From Seriola aureovittata (taxonomy: Eukaryota > Chordata > Actinopteri > Carangiformes > Carangidae), in contig NC_079384.1 of the NCBI RefSeq assembly GCF_021018895.1, positions 4,574,140 to 4,638,139 of the forward strand: 64,000 bases of DNA, written 5' to 3'. Position 1 is the first letter of the stretch, and each line of letters starts with the position of its first letter. This document shows positions 11,830 to 24,289 of the stretch, one piece after another. The position numbers and the translations under genes are program-made. Below the pieces are notes generated by a model. The model worked only from the letters and a program-made list of their open reading frames with translations, searched no databases and had not been told where the DNA came from.

Positions 11830-14038
11830 TCAGGTGCGGGACTGCAGTGTGAGCCTCTGGACCGTGTCCGACAGGTGAGTCATGCTGGGCTGCTGAGCCT
11901 GGTGCTTGATGTACTCCAGGGTGCGAACCTGGAGCAGGAGGAGTGAGACGGGAACACGGTGAGGCCGCGTTCGCACAGGGAGGTGGCTAAAGATGTGAGA
12001 CTACAACGTTTAACATTTGAATAATTCACGGGTAGAGCCGTTTGAGGAAATGCGTTGGAATATGTTTGAGGCGTGGGTGTGAACTCACTGAGATTCGCGT
12101 CTCGCAGTGTCCGTGTTTGTGGCTGAGGTTCCACAGGTTGATGGCCAGCTGGCTCAGCTTGTTGTTCCTCAGGTCACCGTGAGACAACAGGACACCGAAC
12201 AGGGAGAAGGCCACCGAGCCTTGACGCCGTGTGCTCTGCTGCAAGGAGGCAACCAGAGATGTCAACGCAAGTGCTAGTTAGAACCGGCGATGATTAGACT
12301 GTCCCATGTGTACTTGAATGCAGCGTCATAGCAATAAAAATAAATACAAATGACTGAACTTGTAGTTATTGGAAAACTGAGCAGCATGATGAGAAAATAA
12401 AGAAGCTTCTTTGTGTCTGTCCCCACCTCGTCCCGACCGAGAGCCTTCAGGTGATCCAGGATCTGTCCGATCAGGGTCTCGCACAGCTTGTTGATTTCAG
12501 ATAGAAACTTGGGGTCTCCTCCATAAAGTGTCTCATTGGAATCCACTGGGCCCAGGAAAGAGAGGGAAAAGAAATATGCTTTTGATGAACAGATCCGTCA
12601 TAAAGCGGCGCTCACATTAAAATCCCTCTATGAACCACGACAGCTTACAGAAAGATAAAACAGTACAGCCTCTCATCATGAAGCAGTCGAAGTGTTACAA
12701 CACTTAAAACTTGCTTATCTAAATTTATACAGGAATTAAATATTGGGTTAATCCATGAAGCAGGATTAGGGAGTTCTGAAAATAAGAGCTCAAAGAAAAA
12801 TAAGATTAATTGTGTAATCTGGATTTTGTCTTCAAGAAAGAAAATAGAACGTGTGTGCACAGTGTGTGTGTGTGTGTGTGTGTGTGTGTCCATGTACCTT
12901 TGGGGACGGAGTACAGGTAGGTTTCCTGACTCATGGCGGCCAGCAGGGGCAGAGCGCTGATGTAGACCCGCACCTTGGCGTCGCTGTTGTCCTCCCAGGT
13001 GTAATCTTGGACCATGTTGAGCAGACCACGGACAAGGTAGAGCACGCCGTGCTCCGGATGGTCCTGTAGACGAAAAAACACACACTCACAGATTTGTAAA
13101 GCTACAGGGAATATGGTGAGGGATTATGGGTCTAACACGTCTCCTCTAAACCCACGTGAGAACCCATAACTGAGCTTTGAGTGTGGAAGATCTACAGGAC
13201 GATTTTCTTTATCTTTCTGTACTAGAAGGCTGATTAGAGAGAATTGAGCGTGTTACCGGGACAACCAGAAGCGTGGCCAGGAAGTTGTTGATGAAGTCCA
13301 TTAGGAAGCTCTCCGAGGACCGAAGTTTCCCCTCCACGCTGATGGAGCGAGGAACCTCTGGGAGAATACTGACCGCCGCCTTCAGGAAGGCGTCCGCTGG
13401 AGGAGAGGAAGGACGGAAGGGAGGAAGGGAGGAAGAAACGGAGGTAGGCGAGGAGGGAACAAAGAAGGAAATAAAAGAGAAGGAGAGAAAGGGATGGTCA
13501 GTGACAGACACAAAGATAAAATGATAGGAAGAAGGGAATAATATAGAAGAAAGCAAAGAAAGGATGAAAGGAGATTTAACAAAAAAAGAAAACAGGTAGG
13601 AAGGAAAAGTTAGGATTTGTTGAAACAAGGAAATCATCCCAGTTTAAAACCTGAAACCAAGCAGCCTGCTCACCCTGGGAGAGACACTGGTTGGCCAAGG
13701 CGACCTGGCCAGACAGCAGGTAGAGGCTGAGCCGACTGAAGATGCTGCTGAGGGACGGGATGGTGATGAAGCTGTAGGCAGCGCACGCCTGGAGGAGAGA
13801 GAGGCAGAGAGAGACGTGGTTACGCCATGAGGTGTCAACGCCTGGACCCAACACTGGACTCCTCCAAACACAGCGATCGATCAGACGCAGGTCGCCCGCT
13901 GCGTGCGTTCACTCACCCTGACGAACGCCGCCGTTTTTCTGGAGTGACTCCCTCTCATCACCCTCCTGGTCTCCATCGCCAGCTGGTTCACAGTCTGCAA
14001 AATGACAAGACGAGGTCAGCATGAAGATGATGATGATG

Positions 14039-14114
<76 letters not shown>

Positions 14115-17100
14115 AAGTGTCATGCACTGATTTGACCAGATTCATACTGACGTGAATGAGCTGCACCAGAACTGGCTCCAGGTTGCAGAAGGTGGCTCTG
14201 GCCTCCACACAGAAACTCAACTGCTGCTCAAAGTCACGACCGAAGGAAACCTGAACAATGTGAAAACATTTCCTGCTTTTACTTTCAACAACTGTGATAT
14301 TGAAATCACATTCATGACATTTCACATGGACAGGAAAATATGAAAACGTGACAAGAGAAATCACGGCTTTAACCTCTACAGGATGAGTTGTACAGCACAC
14401 TGTTGTAAAGTTTAACGCCGATTTAGATTCATACCATCAACTGATCCATAAATAGGCAAAAACTCAACAATTAATTGATTCTGCAAACAAGTACTGTGTG
14501 TGTATCCAAAGCATGATAGATCTGCGGTGCTAATTATGAATGTGGGAAGTGTAGTTTATCTTGATTCAGTGCCACATACACAGCAACCAATGTAAGGACT
14601 TTAAAACAGGTGTAACGTGTGTTCTCTTCTTCCGGTCCTGGTCGGCATCAACTGAAGCTGATTTATTACATTTTTGGGTCGAACCAGACAGGAGAGCGTT
14701 ACAGTAATCACGCCTGCTGCACATAAAAGCATGCATCAGTTTTTCTGTAACACTCAGAGAGACACAGAGACACTTTTAAAGTGCCCAGCTGTTTAAAAAA
14801 ACAAACTTAGCCTTTTAAAAGAGGTCAGAAGATATTGAGAGACTAATGGACAGTTGGGCTGTTTTCAAGGGATTTGTTGACACTCGTCTTTATCCTTTAA
14901 ACCACAGACATAAGTCGGAGGGTTCTCACCATGCGGATGAAGCCGATGATCAGCAGAGCCAAAGATCTTTTCTCATCCTCCAGAGTGAGAGCGCTGCACG
15001 ACAGAGCAGAGGAGTTACCAACTGAAGACTGTCGCCGGGCAGATCAGACGAACTGCCGCAAGATTCAATATCTGTCCTTATCAACAATCTACATTAATAA
15101 AACTGAAGAAGAAAAGTCGGATATTAACTAAAAAAGAAACTTATAACTATAACAAAAACTATAATGACAGACACTTATGAAAGTAAAGACCGTACTTGAC
15201 GGAGTCGTGCATGGTCTTGCAGATGTGCAGCATGGCGTTGAGGATGACCGGGTCTCTGGTGAGCTCCACCTGGTGTCTGCGAGACACGTTTGTGAGAAGG
15301 AGTTACTTTCTGTCACAAAAGCAAATAAATCTAATTATTTAAACCAAAACGTTTAAGGGGTTCTCTCACTTGATGAAGACCTCCATGATGGATCTGCAGA
15401 CCTCCACTCTCACACTGTCCTTCTGGAACATGTCGAGGAACGGCAGGAAACGCTCCTGAGAAACAACAAAACAAAAATACTGTGGAGCCGTAGCGGGACG
15501 CAGGGAAGTCACCGTTTTTCAGCTTGTCCTGAGTCTTTTCTCATTTCATGTTTTTTGATCTGGCCAATGCTCACCATGGAGAAGAGCACGGAGAAGTCGT
15601 GGAAGTAGGTGAGGATCTTCCTGATCACCGACTGCAGCTACATGCAGGACAAAAGAAAACAGAGTCACCGAAGAGGAGATGGCAGTTTTAGCATTAATCG
15701 TCCTGTGAACCAATGAGCTGCCAACCTGAGGATAGGCGTCTTCAAACGCTCGGTCAGGGGTCATGTGTTTGATGATGTCGGCCAGAATTGTGTTGACCTC
15801 GCGTTTCTAGATAGAGAGTGACAGAGGAAGATTGTCATCCAATTCCAAATGATGAAAATGAAAAACAACGCGTCCTCTCTCCTGCGTTTTACTCACGGTA
15901 AAGTGTCGGCAGGTGAACTCCACCCAGATCTCGGCACAGTTGATGTAATCCTGAAAAACCCGTCAACAATCACACACACGGTCATGATCTGGAACATTCT
16001 GACTGAAACAAACATCTGTGTGCGGAAGCAGCCTCAGTTTCACACAGTACCTGAGGACTGCGGACTTTGGTGATGACTTTCCAGGCTTCATTCAGGATCG
16101 TCAGCCTCTCGGATTCTGGAGGGTCGGCGCAAGCCAGACTGCGACCCAGAGAGCCGAACAGCAGGTGCTGGAGAGGAGGCGACAATCAAACGTCCATTCA
16201 TATGTGGAGCAGATTCAGCAGATACATCATCACCTCAGCGGTAGAATAAATTTCAGTTTCCTTAACTCCCCACATCATTATATATAAATTTATTGGACGG
16301 ATCATATTACAGGTGTCCATGTCCTCTGACCTTTGGGAAGCCGGCCTCATCGCAGTCTTTGATCATCCCGATGAAGTCAGTGGCTCTGGCTGCGACAAAC
16401 TCCGGCCTGAACGCCCTCATAACTGAATTCAGCAGCAAAGCACTATGGGAAAAACAGGAACAGAGGTTGTGCTACATAATATGAGGTGAAAAACTAAAAT
16501 ATCTTAAAGACCAGTAAAAGATTTCATGTAATTTAAACTGAGGGAGAAAGACGGACTTCATTTTTCTCTCCTCTTTATTTATTATGTTGTTAAAAACACT
16601 CACTTGTTTCCCAGTTTCTTGCATCTCTCCATCATCTCAGTTAGCAGAGGCTGAAAAGAAAAGAGAAGCAGCATGACTACATCGAAAAAACTACTAACAA
16701 TGGCCGTTTTTTTTTCTTCGACTTCGTACCTCTGGAGCTCTGTAGGCGATGCACTGCAGGATCCAGCTGATGGCAGGTGAGTAGAGCGTCAGGTACTCGG
16801 GTGCCTCCACCCTCTGCACCACCAGCTGGTTCTGGACGCTCTCCCCACCGATTTGGCGGAAGGTGCCGAGCAGGTCGAAGAAGTTGCAGTTCAGGCTGTC
16901 TTTCAGGTGGGGGGCCACCTCCATGCCCACCTGGAGGCAGACAGTGAGTTTTATAATGTGTATGTACGGTAACTAACCTACTGACAGATGCAAAAAGTCT
17001 CACCCTGCAGAGGTAAGCTCTGGCGTACGCAGCCACCAAAGGGTCTCCGATCCCTCTGATCATCGCCGTCAACCGAGGGAGCGTCTCCTGGATGCCACTT

Positions 17101-20100
17101 CAGAGAGAGGAAGGACACGATGAGGCAAAAATGACAATAATGTTCTTTATTCATCTTAAAAAAAAACACTTTTAGCTGAAAGGAATATTTTCTAGGCCCA
17201 TTGTTACAAATTCATCTGAACTTTGTTTAAACTTTTAACTTCAATCAAAATCCCAAATTTTCCACAGAAACCAAACCGTCTGTGAGCTGAAGGAAAATGT
17301 GCATGACACGATACAAAACTAACATGTTTACACTAAGGCCTTGAAAATGGTAAATGCAGAATCTAACAGTAATAATATAAATTTAACGTTATGAGGCAGG
17401 TTTTTTGGAGATGTGTGGAGATGTAAGGAGAAATCAAGAAATCAGGTTGCAAAGGATGAATAATAAATCCAATAAAGGAAGCGAACAGTGAAAACTTACG
17501 ATTTATTCAGGAAGCGGTTGCACTTGAGAATGGCAGCCTCCACGTATCTGTCCATGGAGGTTAAAGACTCAAATACATATATGAGGTAAGTGTTGATGAT
17601 CAGGGTCAATTTAAAAACGTCCAAGATTAGTTTGAATCCTGAGGAAGAGCAGGCTAAATAATTGTAATTGGAAATCCTAACTGGCAAATCAAGATGACAT
17701 GTCCAATTAGTCCAAGTCAAAACAGGCCTGGGATCAGTCCAGATGACCTGAGACCAGTCCCTGAGAGCAGAGCTAAGCTGCGCAGCCGTGCTGATGTCAG
17801 TGGAGGATACAGTCTGGGCAGGAGCTCTCTGATGGAGGCGATCTTGAAGAACCAGTTGAGGCACGTCTCCTTGGCCGTGTCGTTCACATCTTCTACTGTG
17901 AAGGAGTCTGAGGAGGGAAGGACGAAACAAATCGATGCAGGGTCACCTCAGACGCTACAGAGATATACTGTGTTTCCCAGAAATACAACAGGATGTAGGT
18001 ACTCGATCATACCTGGCAAGGGTCGCGGGTCTGAACACATGGTCCAGATTCTATCGTACACCAGCCGACCTACAAACAAGCGAAAAAATACTCAGAAAAC
18101 TGTTTTGTTTTTTCACAGGAATTAAACTGAGGGAAACGAGGCTCCTTCACGCACCAAAAGTGTCGAGGATATCAGTGATGAGAACAAACTTGCTGGGGTA
18201 GAACTGGATCACCGAGGTGTCGGACAGAAGTTTGGAGCACTGGGACACAGATCACAGGTCAGTGCTAATATTCTTAAAGAGAAAGCCAGCAAACACTGTC
18301 TTCATAGTAGTATATCTCTCTGTTATTTTCACCCCCCGAGTTACCTGGATGACGATCTTCAGGGCTTTGACCTTCTGGTCGGAGGCCCACGCCTCCTTCA
18401 GGGACTGGTTCAGCTCCTCGATGCGGTTGGCATAATCCTGCTGGGAGAGGTTCAGCAGCTCTCTCTGGGAACCCTGAAGACACACACACAAACAATCAGG
18501 TCCAAAATAGATCCTTACTCTAACACGGACTCACTCCGCTTAGCTCAAATGATGTTTACTTCAATGGAAAATCTATCGTGCAGCTTATTTAAGCAATAAT
18601 GTGACAGGGAAAGAAGCAGTTCTAACACTGATAATAACTCATTTGCCCCATTGAGGCGTCTACGTATGCAGCACACATACAGACACCCTGGAGTGTTAAT
18701 ACAAACCTGCGTACACGTAAACACAAACAAAAGCCTTACCTCCTCTAGATCATCCAGTTCCTCCAGGCGAGTGCGGACTTTCTCTGAAACAGCTGATCCT
18801 GGGCTGGGAGCTTTTCCTGCAGAGACAACAGATTTATCTTTTAAATATAGTAAATACAAGCAAAGTCTCTCTATTATTTTTTTTTTTTAAAGGTTACATA
18901 AAGCAATACTGATGAATTATTTTTGTTTCTACCACCTGTTTGTCTCTGTTTGGCCTCCATCAGCCCCTGAGGGAAATATCTGGCTCTTAAGCTGCTAGCC
19001 GCTCCACTGCGCTCACTAGCTAGCCGCTAACTTTGCCTGTCAGCTGTTTCATGCTGAGCGAGTAGCAAACAGTTCAGTTCAGTTCAGTTTCAGTCTTCAC
19101 TGAAAACAGCTGCCTGCTGCGGCCGATGAGAGCCGCGAGAGTGAATAAAAACAAAAGGCGCAGGCGGTAAAACCAAAACAACGAGCTAAAAGACGCTGGA
19201 AAGATGCGCAGAGCTGAGAGAGTCAGGTGATATTTATCCGTGGGTTGGTCGCTCTGAGCAACCCCTTTCACATCCACATAGTTATTTAATCCATTGTTAA
19301 TATAATGATGATTATAGCAGCTTTAATTATTCTTCAGATTGTTAATACATAGATTGATGTATTTGAAAACAGCGGTGAAATACTGATATAGCCATAAGTT
19401 TTATGAAATTGTAATGCTGAATGGAAACACAGGTCTTACCTCTATCAGAGCCCATGAAAAGATTCTGTGAAGACAAAGAAATTTTGATTATATTTCCATC
19501 CAGTAAAGCACGATCGTGTGCACACAGGCTGATAAAATGAACTTCCATAGCTTAGTTAATAGTAGTATAGTGCTGGTGTCAGAATGGAGAACGACTCACG
19601 ATCGAGAGTTTTTCAGTGGTGGTGAACCTGGCCAGGATCTCTCCTCTCTTCGACGACCAGTGCTCAAAGTCTACTCCCACCGCCTCTTCCTCCTTCTCCT
19701 TCCTCTTTTTCCCCAGGTCCTGGAAGCAAAACATCTCGGCATTTAGTTTTGAATTGTTGTTAGTGTCTGAGGGTTGGTATAATTTTGTAATGAAGTTTTG
19801 TCAGGGTGAAAAAAAAGCTGAAAACGGACCCCTGTGGAAGCGCTGTGTGACATGGCTGGAGTCTCAGTTGCTGAGGCGGCTGCAAACATGGACAAGGGGT
19901 CGGTCCCGTCAAGCATGGAGCTTAGGGGGTCGGGGGGCACCGAGGAAGAGGAGGAGGAAGAGGAGGAGGTGCTGCCTTTACGAGCCCCACGGCGGGTCTT
20001 TGTATCCGTCACCTAGGTGGAGTGAAGACGGTCAAGGCAGAGCTCATTCAATACAAGTTATGCACAGTTATCGTCACTACTATCTATTTTTCAATGAACA

Positions 20101-21446
20101 TCACAAGTTTACACATTGTGTTCCCACCTACTGGGTAGCTCGTTTCACTTTATTGTGTTTGCTATAAGAATGAAAAGTTAATGCAAACTTAAAACTCTTG
20201 AAAATTGTAAAATTGTAATTGTTGCATAGTCATTTAGATCAATGTAATCCAGTTAACGCTAAATTTCTGACCAAATGACAGAGTGTGCTGAAACCATGCT
20301 GGAGATGGAGAGTCAGGATAAAGAGAGTTGAGGAGGAGGAGGAGGTTTATGACACTGATACCATTATGGGTTTGAGTGGATGGTAGTCTCCAAACTCAAC
20401 CGGAGCCGCTTCAGGACGACACCTCTGCAGTTCTGTGTCATAGTTGCGCCCACGGGAACGCCTGGTTACACAACAGACAGTCAGACAGACAGACAGACAG
20501 ACAGACACCTCAGCATGTGAGCTCACACAGGTTTCTGAACACTCTGATTGAGCAGCTGGAGAGAACATACTGTTTACTTACTTTGCAGTTAATTGATTTG
20601 ATGTTAACTCTTTCTCTGTGTGTTTTTAAGGCTGCAACTGATGATTATTTTCATTATTTTTTATCATTATTTACTTGATTAAATGACAAATCAATCAGTC
20701 AATAAAACACCAGACAACAATGAAAAATGTCCATCACATCACACACATTTGCAACTTTGCAGCTGACATCACCAAATTCCTTGTTTTGATCAACGAATTG
20801 TTGCAGCTGTACATGTGAGCTTGACTTAAACAAAAAGATGAAGGTCTGGGATGCATATGACAGAGATACAAGTTGCTATTACTCTAAAGAATGATAGACT
20901 GTCAGCATATCTTTAAGCACTGTGGTTTACAGTGTCACATCTGGAAACTGGAACAACTCTGTACTTGAGAGACAAATCCACATTGTATAACTCTGCATGT
21001 GTATTTTCTAACAGCTGTCAAGATGTGGGACATCATTTAACAAGTAGAGGCATTTTCTTGTATAAATAAAAAGCCAGCAAATTTTTCTTACTTCACTTAT
21101 ATCGATTCCCTGCTAATAACATCATCACATCCCCATAGTCTCTGCTATACTGCAACTAAGCCATGGGCAAAGCGGGGCGTGTGATTTAAACGCACAGCCA
21201 TAATAACACTTAATAACGTTGAATTTTACTGGAAATCTTATGTTGAAAAGCTGCTTAAAAAAACGTTGACATGTTATTTCGAGCAATACTTTTTTACTGA
21301 AGCTCAGACACAAACATTTGCACTGCAACTACGTTCTCAACTTTCGCACTATATGAATAGATACGTGATTTAATTGACTTAAGTTGACAATAAGGTGATT
21401 TTTTTAAAAATAGGAAAACAGAACCTTACCACTGCACCGCGGCCAT
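11830..21446 (-). CDS. vps35l: VPS35 endosomal protein-sorting factor-like (Retriever subunit)
   Basis: Thirty exons, 5' to 3' on minus: 21446-21430, 20461-20362, 20012-19830, 19719-19600, 19464-19440, 18816-18740, 18473-18345, 18239-18155, 18069-18013, 17907-17811, 17547-17500, 17097-17004, 16930-16730, 16650-16604, 16442-16331, 16167-16051, 15950-15897, 15806-15726, 15637-15575, 15455-15370, 15276-15196, 14993-14930, 14250-14152, 13994-13917, 13788-13674, 13396-13257, 13063-12898, 12545-12427, 12238-12089, 11928-11830. Joined frame 967 aa (human about 963). VPS35L forms Retriever with VPS26C and VPS29 inside the Commander complex and recycles cargo from endosomes. Diagnostic blocks: [12 protein letters not shown], a poly-Ser run then [111 protein letters not shown], and C-terminal [17 protein letters not shown]. 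The start is MAAVQW, split after 17 nt. Exon 3 uses a weak donor (GTCCGT). Intron 10 looks U12-type. Confidence 0.95.
12862..12889. repeat. (GT)14 microsatellite beside vps35l exon 27 donor
   Basis: On the minus strand a (CA)n run starts only a few bases after the exon 27 splice donor (GTACATGGACACAC...). Intronic. Confidence 0.9.
14042..14103. repeat. (TG)31 microsatellite in vps35l intron 23
   Basis: 62 nt of uninterrupted TG, read as CA on the coding strand and preceded by (TC)n. It makes up about 40% of a 157-nt intron (13995-14151). Confidence 0.95.
14560..14775 (-). repeat. Dispersed LINE-like repeat fragment in vps35l intron 22
   Basis: The block ATCAACTGAAGCTGATTTA, then ACCAGACAGGAGAGCGTTAC, AGTAATCACGCCTGCTG and AAAAGCATGCATCAGTTTTT resembles a common fish LINE-derived repeat that I recall. 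No ORF is left. Class and orientation are uncertain. Confidence 0.5.
17548..17810 (-). other. vps35l: Probable U12-type intron (vps35l intron 10)
   Basis: The donor on the coding strand reads GTATCCTCC, near the minor-spliceosome consensus RTATCCTTT. The branch-site-like TCTTTAAC at 17567-17560 lies about 13 nt before the terminal AG, the spacing expected for U12 introns. It falls between LPRL and [10 protein letters not shown]. Confidence 0.75.
20481..20508. repeat. (ACAG)n short tandem repeat in vps35l intron 1
   Basis: Seven or so CAGA/ACAG tetranucleotide units, just upstream of the vps35l exon 2 acceptor on the coding strand. Confidence 0.85.
20631..20800 (+). repeat. Dispersed fish repeat (GGCTGCAACTGATGATTATT family)
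   Basis: Diverged copy of a very common fish short repeat, recognised from its start GGCTGCAACTGATGATTATT and the internal AAAAATGTCCATCACATCAC. Copies of the same family appear near 22.65-22.98, 24.29-24.60 and 49.2-49.3 kb. In vps35l intron 1. Confidence 0.6.
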
Positions 21447-22074
21447 TTTTCTACAATCATATGACATCTTAGTACTTCCTGGTTATGCCAAATTTGTGGA
21501 AAGCGTTATTTTTCTTTTGAAATGGACGGTTTGGTAAATATTAATTGTTATCATGCACAAGACTCCTACAGTTAATATATAATAAGGAACTATTTTATCG
21601 TTTGTAACAACAACTGCGTGAGTTGAGAAATGTTTTAATGAACCGTTAAAGCAGAATAAAACTTCAGTGACCAGAATGCATTGCGTGCTTTAAACCGAAC
21701 CGGTACCAAAGAAAAGGAGTAGAGAAGAGGTGCCACTTGGGCATTCATTTACGGGGATAATAAGAACAGTAAATAACTTCCCGTAGATTAATTTACCCAT
21801 ACTGGAAAGACACTTGACTCACAATACTTTAAAAAAAAAAAAAAAAAAAAAGTAAAATTGTGTAACAGCCAGGTTAGCGGACCGGAGAACGTGATAGTTT
21901 TCCTACTGCTGAGTGGATCATCTGCACAATAGACAATCTTCGTGTGAACCGCCGCGCCGCGCCGCGCTGACTGTTTGCTGCAGTCAGTCAGTGGAGACCT
22001 TAGCTAACGCGGTCTACCCTGACCATGCCCTGCCCGGTGCCATAGGCTTGTCCGCCCCCTTTCACCTGACCAGG
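21447..22074. promoter_or_regulatory. Probable bidirectional promoter of vps35l (-) and zdhhc16 (+), with zdhhc16 non-coding exon 1
   Basis: vps35l begins at 21446 on minus, while a GC-rich patch (GCCGCGCCGCGC near 21,953) and a GT donor after 22,074 (CACCTGACCAG|GTACAG) mark an upstream exon on plus. Inside it, 22024-22044 encodes a seven-codon upstream ORF (ATGCCCTGC...TAG). The exon assignment to zdhhc16 is inferred from strand, distance and the lack of another gene. Confidence 0.55.
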
Positions 22075-22649
22075 TACAGTATGTCAATGTAACGTTTAGT
22101 CCGGCTCGCTCTCATTTATGTGTGGAAAAGGGACCGTTAACACGGGCGGGTTGACGGTGGCTGGAGGCAACAAGCAGTTAGCTAGCTAACGTTAAAGCAT
22201 GATATGCTGGAGAAAATTGAAGGAATGCGTTTATGTACTTACTGACTGTCAAGATTAGACATTTCTATGAGATGAAAGTATCATTCAGTGCGTCAGTGTG
22301 AGCGTTTGTCACATACCTTTATATCTACTCTGCCATAGACTTGTTCATCCATCATTTGGACAAAGGTGTTTGATCCTCTATGGGCTCTTTACAGCCCCAT
22401 GACAAATTACAGGTACTTAGAAATACTTAGAAATGATGAACTAAGATACTTTTTTACTCAGGACTTGTATATGTATCACATATATGTATGATGTTCTGGG
22501 TTTGATGTTCTGGGTTTGACAGGGTCAGAGGCATTATGTGGTCAGTGCTGTCAAAATGTTGAGCAAATGGAGGAATTTTGTGCTTGACTGAGTTGTGGCT
22601 TTTAGGAATGGGAAAAGACATTATATAAGACAGTTATATTACTATATTA

Positions 22650-22980
22650 GGGCTGCATGTAAAAAATAGTTAATCTGCATGTTATTTTTTCTATTAATTG
22701 ATTAATCATTTTGTCTGTAAAATGACATAAAATAGTGAAAAATACCCACAGAGCTCAAGGTAATGTCTTCATATTCCTTGTTTATCTAACCAATAATATG
22801 AAGCAGAGAAAAACTACAAATCCTCTTAGTGGAGAAGCTGGAGACAGATGGTTTCTGGCTCTTTGTTTAAATACTGAAATGAAATGATTAATCCACTATC
22901 AAAATAGTTGTAGCTGATTAATTTTCTATCAGTTGACCAACTAATTAATCGTCTAATAAATTAATAATCATTCCAGGTAT
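22650..22980. repeat. Dispersed fish repeat, near-complete copy, in zdhhc16 intron 1
   Basis: Bounded by AGGGCTGCATG and, at the far end, AATTAATCGTCTAATAAATT. Interior blocks ATTAATTGATTAATCATTTTG and GTAATGTCTTCATATTCCTTG are typical of this family. The two ends are partly complementary (ATTAATCG-type motifs), so it may be a non-autonomous DNA transposon. Confidence 0.6.
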
Positions 22981-23523
22981 ACATAGTATTATAATTAACC
23001 ATAACTACAGGCAATACTTGATATAAACATTACACAGCAACAACCCTGTTGAGATGTGATAACTCCACTGGAGCGGTTTTCATCCTTGATGTCTTATTTC
23101 AACTAACCTAATATGAGTGCAGTAAGTTTGAACTTGCATCCAGAGGCGGTACTTCACTATTACTTGTCACAAAGGAATTACCAGAGAAAGAAAACACAAG
23201 AGAACAGCAGCCGCGGTTCATGTCAAAGTGGTGAGTCAGTGTTACGTTATAGGTATACAAGTCGTGACTTAGCTGCAGTTTATTACTGTGCAGCAGAAGG
23301 TAGAGAGATGGAGAGACTGTGAATTATAAAACCATTTTATTACCACGATCCAGCAGCTGAAAAACCTGTATATAGGTCAAGAACCAACTGTGCAGCCCTA
23401 ACACAATCACTGAAACAGATCAAAACAAGAAGATTCAAGACAGGCCTGGTGCAAATGATTATTTCAAGTCAGCTAATTAACGTTCGGTTAATGAATTAAC
23501 TGTGTCCACTTCACTTTTTCCAG

Positions 23524-23581
23524 CGTGACTTATGTCTCCAAACTGCTCTCTGACAATCTGACCAAGAGCCAGAAATCTCAG
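23524..23581 (+). other. Candidate alternative 5' exon (zdhhc16 or unknown transcript)
   Basis: Flanked by TTTTTCCAG and CAG|GTATTC. With the exon ending at 22,074 and the one at 23,747 it gives a continuous open frame in one phase, but without any ATG. Most likely an alternative untranslated exon of zdhhc16, or chance. Confidence 0.3.
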
Positions 23582-23746
23582 GTATTCGTCGACAGTTTAC
23601 AAGATAAATCATCGTAGCATTTGGGAGCTGTAGCCAGCAGATGTTTTTCTAAGATGTAATACCTAATAAATGACTGCAATCAATATACTCCAACTTGACA
23701 AATTCATTAATTGACTTGCATTTTTGCATGATTTGTGTTTATACAG

Positions 23747-23997
23747 TTCCACTGCACCAAGATAAATGATCATGTTGAACAGAAAATCAGCCGCCTAAAA
23801 GTAACAGCTGCCAGACACGTCTTCTCCCAGTGCGTCGGAGCCAGTTCAGACTTAGAGGACGAAGTAAAGCTTATTACAGTCAGACACACAGGCAGTGATC
23901 TTCCTTTCTTCTAAGACCAGATTTAGGCCAGCGGGTTGCCATAGAGACTGTGGTGCCCTGCTGTGTGCCACTCTCTAATGTTCGCCGCCTCTTCCAG
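23747..23997 (+). other. Candidate second alternative 5' exon
   Basis: Preceded by GTGTTTATACAG and ending CTTCCAG|GTACAC. Frame 1 is open for 55 codons, then TAA at 23912-23914; the other frames close at once. No protein family recognised. Confidence 0.3.
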
Positions 23998-24289
23998 GTA
24001 CACAGCACAAAGATTAATACTGTGCTTTTATCACTGTGTGTAGTCAGCCAACATCTCTGTCTGCAACGGACAGAGGTGTTGCTGCATGCGTCTTCAGAGG
24101 GTGGTTCATTTTTCACATTTCTCTTTCTCCTACATCATGATGTTTATTTCAGCCATTACGTCCGTCCCAGGAAGATGTTTAATTTAACCTTCAATTTCAA
24201 TCACAAAATGTTGCAAGCAATTTGTATCATCTGGGAAACTGCAGTATGTATATTTTATTAGCATGTTCATTTCTAATATTTTATAGACC

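Noticed and set aside
13209..13637. 142-codon minus-strand frame rich in Ser/Pro/Phe
   Set aside because: Only 13,257-13,396 is coding (vps35l exon 26, in another joined context). The rest is a pyrimidine-rich intron that happens to lack stops.
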